Source: Nocardia mangyaensis
GTDB taxonomy: Bacteria > Actinomycetota > Actinomycetes > Mycobacteriales > Mycobacteriaceae
DNA: 64,000 bases
Assembly: GCF_001886715.1 (NCBI RefSeq)
Contig: NZ_CP018082.1
Location: 930,001-994,000 of the forward strand
Direction: 5' to 3'
The notes below the pieces were generated by a model. The model was given only the letters and a program-made list of their open reading frames with translations. It was not told where the DNA came from and made no database searches. How positions within the stretch are numbered: the first letter of the stretch is position 1; each line of letters starts with the position of its first letter. Shown here in pieces: positions 58,499-64,000 of the stretch. The position numbers and the translations under genes were made by a program.

Positions 58499-60307
58499 AT
58501 GGATCCGTCTGCTCCCGCCAGCACCGCCGCCCAGGGGCCAACCACCCCCTACGGGCCCGGCGTCGCCCCAGGGAACAACGCCGCTCCCGCGGGCCATCGC
58601 GGTGCGTACCGCGCCGCGGCGCCGCAGCGCGGTCCTGTCCCGCCCTTCGCCGTAAACGGTGGCCCCGGGGCCGCGGTGGACCCGCGGTTCGGGGGAAACC
58701 GGCGGGTGCGGAATCGGGCGCAGCGGCTCGTCGCGGGGGCCGCGTTCGGTGCCGGACAGGCCTTCTACGGGCCGCCGCAGCCGATGGTCGCGGGCCAGCA
58801 GTTCCACCCGCCCATGCCGGGATACGGGCAGTTTCCGGGGTATCCGGGTGTCAGTGCGCCGAGGGGTTACGGGGTGCCGCGCGGGTATCGGCCGGGGATG
58901 ATGCCGGCGCCCGGTCCCGAGCCGGTCGGGCCGCCACTGCCCGAGACCCCGCGGATGGTTCGCCGGACCGGTGGCCGCGTGGTCGGCGGTGTCGCGGGCG
59001 GATTGGCCGATCATCTCGGCGTCGACGTGTTCAAGGTGCGGATGGCCTTCGTGCTGCTGTCCGCGCTGGTCGGTGCGGGCCTGGTGGCTTACGGTCTGCT
59101 GTGGATCTTCACCCCCGGCGGCGGTGACGCGGTCAAGCCCACCGGTGACGAGCGCAGGCAGGCGATCGGCCTCGCCCTGCTCGGGCTCGGTCTCACGGTC
59201 ACGGTGGGGTGGCTGTTCCAGGGGACCGCCGCGAACGTGATCGCCCCGATCGTGGTGATCGCGGTCGGCGCGGCGCTGGTGTGGCGGGAGTACGACGTCG
59301 CCGCGCCGGGTCCACGCGCCCTGTTCGGGCTGCCCGCGCGACCCTCGGTGGTCACCTGGTCGCGCATCGTGGCCGGGGCGACGCTGATCGTGTTCGGGCT
59401 CGGTGTGGTGGTGCTGGCCAGGATCGATCTCAGCTCGCTCGGTTCGGCCCTGATCGCCGTCGCGGTCACCCTGATCGGCGCCGGTCTGCTGACGGTCCCG
59501 CTGTGGCTGCGCATGGTCCGCGCCCTCAACGCCGAACGCGGCGCCCGCATCCGCAACGAGGAACGCGAGGAGATCGCCTCGCACCTGCACGATTCGGTGC
59601 TGCAGACCCTCGCGCTGATCCAGCGCCAGGCCGAGGACCCGCAGGAAGTCCTGCGCCTGGCCCGCAGCCAGGAACGCGAACTGCGCAAGTGGCTCTTCGA
59701 CGACACCGCCCCCGCCCATTCGAGCCTGGCCGCCGCGCTGCGCACGATCGCGGGCGAGGTGGAGGACCAGCACGGCGTGAAGGTCACCCCGGTCACCGTC
59801 GGCGATGTCGCGATGGACCCCGGCGACACCGGTGACGGCCTGCCCAAGGAACACTTCACCGCGCTGCTCGGCGCCAGCCGCGAAGCGCTGGTCAACGCGG
59901 CCAAGCACGCCGGCGTTCCCGAGATCGACCTGTTCGCCGAGGCCGAAGCCCACCAGGTGAGCATCTTCGTTCGCGACCGTGGCGCCGGCTTCGACGTCTC
60001 GGCCGTCCCCGAGGACCGCCGTGGTCTGGCGAAATCGATTCGCGCCCGAATCGAACGTCGCGGCGGCACCGCCGAGATCGACTCCACCGTCGGCCGAGGC
60101 ACCGAGGTTCGCATCGTGATGCCGCGCACCGATTCCGGCGTCGTCGCCGACGCCCCCGTCGAGCAGGAGACCCCCGTCGAGCAGGAGACCCCCGTCGAGC
60201 AGGAGACCCCCGTCGAGCAGGAGACCCCCGCCGAGCAGGAGACCCCCGCCGAGCGAGACGCGTCCGACGTCGACTCGCAGGAGCGCTCCGAAGCGGGGAA
60301 TCGCTGA
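58499..60307 (+). CDS. PspC-domain sensor histidine kinase (MacS-like)
   Basis: A 602-residue sensor kinase. A Gly/Pro-rich N-terminal stretch (1-150) is followed by a PspC domain (about 160-220: VVGGVAGGLADHLGVD), four more membrane helices (to about 345), a dimerisation helix with the phospho-accepting His in HLHDSVLQTLALIQ, and an HATPase domain (SREALVNAAKHA, DRGAGFDV, GRGTEVRIVMP). The tail has six VEQETP-type repeats. PspC kinases of this form pair with a LuxR regulator in MacRS systems, and one follows. CAGTAT at 58487-58492 implies leaderless mRNA. Confidence 0.92.
   Translation: MDPSAPASTAAQGPTTPYGPGVAPGNNAAPAGHRGAYRAAAPQRGPVPPFAVNGGPGAAVDPRFGGNRRVRNRAQRLVAGAAFGAGQAFYGPPQPMVAGQQFHPPMPGYGQFPGYPGVSAPRGYGVPRGYRPGMMPAPGPEPVGPPLPETPRMVRRTGGRVVGGVAGGLADHLGVDVFKVRMAFVLLSALVGAGLVAYGLLWIFTPGGGDAVKPTGDERRQAIGLALLGLGLTVTVGWLFQGTAANVIAPIVVIAVGAALVWREYDVAAPGPRALFGLPARPSVVTWSRIVAGATLIVFGLGVVVLARIDLSSLGSALIAVAVTLIGAGLLTVPLWLRMVRALNAERGARIRNEEREEIASHLHDSVLQTLALIQRQAEDPQEVLRLARSQERELRKWLFDDTAPAHSSLAAALRTIAGEVEDQHGVKVTPVTVGDVAMDPGDTGDGLPKEHFTALLGASREALVNAAKHAGVPEIDLFAEAEAHQVSIFVRDRGAGFDVSAVPEDRRGLAKSIRARIERRGGTAEIDSTVGRGTEVRIVMPRTDSGVVADAPVEQETPVEQETPVEQETPVEQETPAEQETPAERDASDVDSQERSEAGNR
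60154..60255 (+). repeat. 18-base tandem repeat in the kinase tail
   Basis: Four near-identical 18-base units (CCCGTCGAGCAGGAGACC) plus two diverged ones encode PVEQET repeats at the very end of the sensor kinase. In-frame copy changes would alter only the tail. Confidence 0.9.
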
Positions 60308-60414
60308 GAGTGTGCCGGCCGGCACGGAGTCGCGCCGATGTCCACGCCTGGACACCGCACTGTGGTACCGATGACAGCGAGTCGATCGCGCGGGTTGGAT
60401 GAGGAGAGTTGTCA

Positions 60415-61056
60415 GTGAGTGTTCGGGTGTTTCTGGTCGACGATCACGCGGTGTTCCGGTCAGGGGTGCGGGCGGAGCTGAGCCGGGAGACCGATATGGA
60501 GGTCGTCGGTGAGGCGGGCGCGGTGGCCGAGGCCGTGGCCGGCATCGATGCCGCGCGGCCCGATGTGGTGCTGCTCGATGTGCACATGCCAGACGGCGGC
60601 GGGGTCGCGGTGCTGTCGCGGATCGCGGCGGGCCCGGTGTGCTTGGCGCTGAGCGTGTCCGACGCCGCCGAGGACGTGATCGCGGTGATCAGGGCGGGTG
60701 CGCGCGGGTACGTCACCAAGACCATCTCCGGCGCCGAACTGGCCGACGGCATCCGCCGGGTGGCGGGCGGCGACGCGGTGTTCAGCCCTCGCCTCGCCGG
60801 TTTCGTCCTCGATTCGTTCACCGGCCGCTCCCCGGTCCCCGAACCCCCACTCGACCCGGAACTGGACTCGCTCACCCCGCGCGAACTGGAAGTCCTTCGC
60901 CTGCTCGCGCGTGGGTACACCTATCGCGAGATCGCCGAATCACTGTTCATCTCGGTGAAGACGGTGGAAACCCACGCGTCCAACGTGCTGCGCAAGACCC
61001 AGCAGTCCAACCGCAACGCGCTCACCCGCTGGGCACACAACCGCCGAATCGACTGA
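60415..61056 (+). CDS. LuxR/NarL-type response regulator (MacR-like)
   Basis: A 213-residue response regulator. The receiver domain has FLVDDHAVFRSGV with the acidic pair, the phospho-Asp in VVLLDVHMPDGGG and the conserved Lys in YVTKTISG. The C-terminal helix-turn-helix (about 148-210) has LTPRELEVLRLLARG and ISVKTVETHASNVL. It follows the sensor kinase by 107 bases and is its likely partner. GTG at 60415 is preferred, with GAGGAG eight bases upstream, over TTG at 60409. Confidence 0.93.
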   Translation: MSVRVFLVDDHAVFRSGVRAELSRETDMEVVGEAGAVAEAVAGIDAARPDVVLLDVHMPDGGGVAVLSRIAAGPVCLALSVSDAAEDVIAVIRAGARGYVTKTISGAELADGIRRVAGGDAVFSPRLAGFVLDSFTGRSPVPEPPLDPELDSLTPRELEVLRLLARGYTYREIAESLFISVKTVETHASNVLRKTQQSNRNALTRWAHNRRID

Positions 61057-61074
61057 GCACCGAGACGAGTCGGT

Positions 61075-62208
61075 TCACATGACCGCGATGATGATCGCGA
61101 TCAGGATGACCAGGCCGATCAGCACACCCGCGCCGATGGCCAGGGGCGCGCCGTTGGGCAGGTCGTCCAGGAAGCTGCCAGAGCGGGGGGCCGCGGCGGC
61201 CGGGGTGACCATCGGTGCGGTGCGCTGTGGGCGCGGCAGCGGCGCGGAATGCGGGCTGCGCAGGCCGCTGGCGGAGTTACGGGCAGCCCAGGCGGGGATG
61301 GTTCCGTCCTCGGTGCGCAGGGGCATGCCGAGGATGTAGGCGCCGGTGCCCGGTCCGAAAGCGGCGGTGAGGATCTCGTCGCGCGCCTCGGCCATGGTCG
61401 GCCGACGTTGGGGCGCGGGCTCGAGCATGTGCAGCAGCGGCTGGGTGAGGATGCCGCTGCGGCTGGGCGGGATGATCCGGCCCATCGCGGCCCGGGTGAC
61501 GACATCGTTCTCGCCGTCGTCGAATCCGAACGGCGGCTGGCCCTCCAGCGCGGTGTACAGGGTGGCGCCGAGGGAGAACACGTCGCTGGCCTCGGTGGGC
61601 TGCGCGCCGCGCGCGACCTCGGGCGGCAGGTAGGCGGCGGTGCCGGTGATCGTGCCTTCCGGGTCCTCGCCGTGGGTGTCGCCCGCGCCGCGCGAGATGC
61701 CGAAGTCACTGAGCTTGGCCTTGCCCACCTCGGGGCCGCGGTCGGTGACGAGGATGTTGCCCGGCTTGATGTCGCGGTGCACGATGCCCGCGGCGTGCGC
61801 GGCGGCCAGCGCGTCGGCCACCTGGGCGCCGATCTGCGCGACCTCGACCGCGGGCAGCGTGTCGACCAGCGCGAGGGCTCTGGCCACGCTGCGCGAGGGT
61901 AAGTACTCCATGATCAGCCAGGGCTCGCCCGCCTCGATCACCACGTCGTAGACGGCGATGGCGTGCTCGTGCGACAGCTTGGCGGCCACCCGGCCCTCGT
62001 GCACGATGCTGCTGCGCAGCGCCTCGGCCTCGGCCTCGCTCAGCCCCGCGGTGGACAGCACCTGCTTGATCGCGACTTCCCGGTTCAGCAGCCGGTCGGT
62101 CGCGAGCCAGACCGCGCCCATGCCACCGCCGCCCAGTTTCGACTGCAGGCGGTAGCGGCCCGCGACCAGGTAGTCGGGGCCGATATGGGGACGGGCACGT
62201 TCGGTCAC
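61075..62208 (-). CDS. Membrane Ser/Thr protein kinase with short tail anchor
   Basis: A 377-residue Hanks-type kinase. [10 protein letters not shown] is the glycine loop, VAIKQVL holds the ATP lysine, [11 protein letters not shown] the catalytic loop and SDFGISRG the activation site. A Pro/Ala linker precedes one membrane helix at the extreme C-terminus (about 352-375), leaving no outside sensor. It may respond to a membrane or cytosolic partner. TACCCT (62216-62221 on the minus strand) is seven bases from the GTG, suggesting leaderless mRNA. It converges with the response regulator, 18 bases apart. Confidence 0.93.
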   Translation of the reverse strand: MTERARPHIGPDYLVAGRYRLQSKLGGGGMGAVWLATDRLLNREVAIKQVLSTAGLSEAEAEALRSSIVHEGRVAAKLSHEHAIAVYDVVIEAGEPWLIMEYLPSRSVARALALVDTLPAVEVAQIGAQVADALAAAHAAGIVHRDIKPGNILVTDRGPEVGKAKLSDFGISRGAGDTHGEDPEGTITGTAAYLPPEVARGAQPTEASDVFSLGATLYTALEGQPPFGFDDGENDVVTRAAMGRIIPPSRSGILTQPLLHMLEPAPQRRPTMAEARDEILTAAFGPGTGAYILGMPLRTEDGTIPAWAARNSASGLRSPHSAPLPRPQRTAPMVTPAAAAPRSGSFLDDLPNGAPLAIGAGVLIGLVILIAIIIAVM

Positions 62209-62316
62209 GGGTGCGAGGGTAGTCGAACATGCCGCTGACTGGCGGGTATCCCCGTGTCCGGGTATAAGGCGTCCCGCCGTGGACACGAGGTGGGGGTGGG
62301 TGTCACCCTGGTCGCG

Positions 62317-62334
62317 TTCGAACGTATATTCGAA
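62317..62334 (+). promoter_or_regulatory. LexA SOS box upstream of imuA'
   Basis: TTCGAACGTATATTCGAA is a palindrome that matches the mycobacterial SOS box TCGAAC-N4-GTTCGA at all but one position. It lies about 87 bases before imuA', in the divergent region shared with the kinase gene. Confidence 0.88.
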
Positions 62335-62420
62335 TACGATCGATAGCTGGAACGGTGCTGACTGTTCCGGCGTGGGGCGGTTCGCCGCTCGCGGGTCCAT
62401 CGTGGAAGTAGGTGGTTTTG

Positions 62421-63161
62421 ATGGGTTCGGATGCGTTGTCGCCCGATCAGGGCACGCTCGACGAGCTGCGCAGGCGAATGGCCGCGATACCGGGGCGCGG
62501 TGAGTCCGCGTCCGGTCGAATACCCCGTGAACAGCGATTTCGGCGCGACATGCTGCCGGTGCCCGCGCCGCTGGTCGATCTGCTGCCCGATGGTGGGCTG
62601 CCCAAGGGCGCGGTGATCGCCTACTCCGGCGCGCATTCGCTGTTGACCGGTCTGCTCGCCGAGGTGACCGCGCACGGCGGCCACGCCGCGGTCATCGGCC
62701 TGCCCCGGCTCGGTTTGCTGGCTGCCGCCGAAATGGGTGCCCAACTGTCCCGGCTGGCGGTGATCGCCGACCCAGGGCCCGATCCCGCCGAGGTCGCCGC
62801 GGTCCTGCTCGACGGCCTCGACCTGGTGGTCCTCGGTCTCGGCGGGCTCGCCGTGCCGCCCGCCCGCTGCCGTGTCCTGGCCGCCCGGGCCCGCAATCGC
62901 GGCGCCACCCTGGTCGTCGCCGGCGGCGAATGGACCAACCCGTCGCTGCGCCTGGACTCCCGCGTCACCGGCTACCGCGGCCTCGGCCCCGGGCGCGGCC
63001 GCCTGCGCTCGGTCTGCCTCGATGTGCGCGTCAGCGCCAAGGCGGGCCCACCCCGCCACGGTCACATCGACCTGTGCGCCCGGCCCGGTCGCACCGAATG
63101 GCAGACCCGCGAAACCGTCCGCGTCGCCGAAGTGCCCGCACTACACGAGGCGGTCTCGTGA
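62421..63161 (+). CDS. imuA': Mutasome accessory protein ImuA'
   Basis: A RecA-like protein without full recombinase function, 246 residues, that works with ImuB and DnaE2 in error-prone repair after DNA damage. [21 protein letters not shown] and [15 protein letters not shown] are consistent with RecA-fold SOS proteins; the P-loop position (SGAHSLL) is degenerate. It corresponds to Rv3395c and is preceded by an SOS box. ATG at 62421 has AGGTGG upstream; GTG at 62412 is the alternative. Confidence 0.88.
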   Translation: MGSDALSPDQGTLDELRRRMAAIPGRGESASGRIPREQRFRRDMLPVPAPLVDLLPDGGLPKGAVIAYSGAHSLLTGLLAEVTAHGGHAAVIGLPRLGLLAAAEMGAQLSRLAVIADPGPDPAEVAAVLLDGLDLVVLGLGGLAVPPARCRVLAARARNRGATLVVAGGEWTNPSLRLDSRVTGYRGLGPGRGRLRSVCLDVRVSAKAGPPRHGHIDLCARPGRTEWQTRETVRVAEVPALHEAVS

Positions 63162-63457
63162 CCGCCGCGTTCGGCCTGGGTCGATGGAGGTGATGCGACC
63201 TGCCGCCTCCCCGGTGCCTGCCGGGCGATCACCGCTTGCCCTGCGCTCGCACGCTCTGGGGAACGCCTTTCCAGCCAACGGTTTCCCCTGCTTCCATCGC
63301 TCGTCCAGGTCTTCGGCGGTGACTCGTCGTCGAGGCGCAACGCGTGTCCGGCTCGGTGTCCTGACGCAGGTGCTCACGGTGCGGCGGGCCCGGTCCGGCG
63401 ATGGGGCGGCCGTGGTGGCGGATCGGGCTGCGGCGTCGCGTGTCGGGCGGTGTCGTT
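63162..63457 (+). other. Spacer between imuA' and imuB
   Basis: These 296 bases hold no recognisable gene. A minus-strand frame (63141-63377) encodes an unremarkable 78-residue basic peptide whose codons are richer in A and T at third positions than the neighbours. The two imu genes are usually adjacent, so this may be inserted material. Confidence 0.4.
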
Positions 63458-64000
63458 GTGGCGCACGGTGATCGGGTGTTGGCGGTGTGGTGCCCGGACT
63501 GGGCGGCGGTCGCGGCGGCGGCGGTGGCCGGGGTGGGTGCGGATCGGCCGGTGGCGGTGTTGCGGGGGAATCGGGTGGTGGTGTGTTCGGCGGTCGCGCG
63601 GGGTGCGGGGGTGCGCCGCGGGATGCGACGTCGGGAGGCGCAGGGGTGCTGTCCGGAACTGCTGGTCGCCCAGGAGGATCCGGATCGGGACGCGCGCCTG
63701 TTCGAGTCGGTGGCCGGTGCGGTCGACGCGACGGTGCCGGGAGTCGAGGTGTTGCGGCCGGGGCTCATCGTGCTCGGGGCACGCGGCGCGGCACGGTATT
63801 TCGGCTCGGAAGAGGCCGCGGCGGAGCAGTTGATCGACGCGGTCGCCGTGGCGGGGGCCGAGGCGCAGATCGGGATCGCCGACGTCCTGTCGACGGCGGT
63901 GCTCGCGGCCAGGGGCGGGGCGATCGTGCCACTGGGGGAGGGGACGCGCTACCTCGCGCCGCTACCGGTGTCGGAGCTCGCGGTCGAACCGAGTCTGGCC
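63458..64000 (+). CDS. imuB: ImuB, Y-family polymerase-like mutasome protein (3' end outside window)
   Basis: The frame is open to the window end, giving the first 181 residues. VLAVWCPDW, RPVAVLRGNRVVVCSAVARGAGVRRGM (in parts), VLRPGLIVLGARGAARYFG and GIADVLSTAVLAARG match ImuB of actinobacteria, whose catalytic residues are missing: the usual acidic pair is not seen in LAVWCPDW. ImuB bridges DnaE2 and the sliding clamp. GTG at 63458 is chosen; in-frame ATG at 63401 and GTG at 63440 are possible. Confidence 0.9.
   Translation, partial: MAHGDRVLAVWCPDWAAVAAAAVAGVGADRPVAVLRGNRVVVCSAVARGAGVRRGMRRREAQGCCPELLVAQEDPDRDARLFESVAGAVDATVPGVEVLRPGLIVLGARGAARYFGSEEAAAEQLIDAVAVAGAEAQIGIADVLSTAVLAARGGAIVPLGEGTRYLAPLPVSELAVEPSLA

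Noticed and set aside
63141..63377. 78-residue minus-strand frame between imuA' and imuB
   Set aside because: Overlaps the imuA' end, no ribosome site and no known family; not enough to call a gene.

Overview
The window is GC-rich actinobacterial chromosome, densely packed with short gaps, frequent 4-base stop/start overlaps and many GTG starts. Gene order is close to that of mycolic-acid actinomycetes: ESX-4 genes next to rplM-rpsI-glmM; glmS; nnr and alr; tsaE-tsaB-rimI-tsaD; groES-groEL1; whiB3; sigD-rsdA; guaB-guaB3-guaA; the imuA'-imuB mutasome. The tandem lipoprotein paralogues and dispersed hairpin repeats point to Nocardia or a near relative. That genus call is inference; no rRNA is present.

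Region 1 (0.2-22.4 kb) starts with the ESX-4 ATPase EccC and its membrane partner. In M. tuberculosis the small Esx genes and rplM follow directly. Here about 16 kb intervenes: two WXG100 genes on the opposite strand, a transmembrane Ser/Thr kinase, five paralogous lipoproteins of two alternating subtypes, an FHA protein with a zinc-ribbon-like motif, a secreted HEXXH metallopeptidase, an ABC exporter with two N-terminal FHA domains, and a second actin/Hsp70-like membrane protein. It reads as a phospho-signalling and envelope module built into a type VII secretion locus.

Region 2 (22.4-41.2 kb) holds rplM-rpsI, glmM, an ABC-F ATPase, small membrane proteins and a second type VII substrate-like cluster (28.5-30.9 kb) with a YxxxD secretion signal and an 11-codon linking ORF. 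It continues with glmS, a cupredoxin lipoprotein, the NAD(P)H-hydrate repair enzyme, alr and the tRNA t6A genes. It ends in a TetR gene reduced by an internal deletion that still sits beside a palindromic operator.

Region 3 (41.2-50.3 kb) is a stress and regulation block: an Hsp70-like membrane protein divergent from CIRCE-controlled groES-groEL1, SigK with an unusually short soluble anti-sigma protein, WhiB3, a TPR-like protein, SigD with its membrane anti-sigma factor RsdA, and a DUF5319 protein.

Region 4 (50.3-64 kb) carries the GMP branch (guaB, guaB3, guaA), a PspC membrane operon divergent from a PspC histidine kinase/LuxR regulator pair, a second Ser/Thr kinase, and the SOS-controlled imuA'-imuB genes, the latter cut by the window end.

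The most unusual items are: a dispersed intergenic element (33.7, 52.2 and 56.1 kb) with hairpins whose stems covary while a 19-nt loop stays identical; a single sequence resembling a type I-E CRISPR repeat in front of glmM; the alternating lipoprotein array; and two alpha/beta hydrolases that have each lost the nucleophilic serine.
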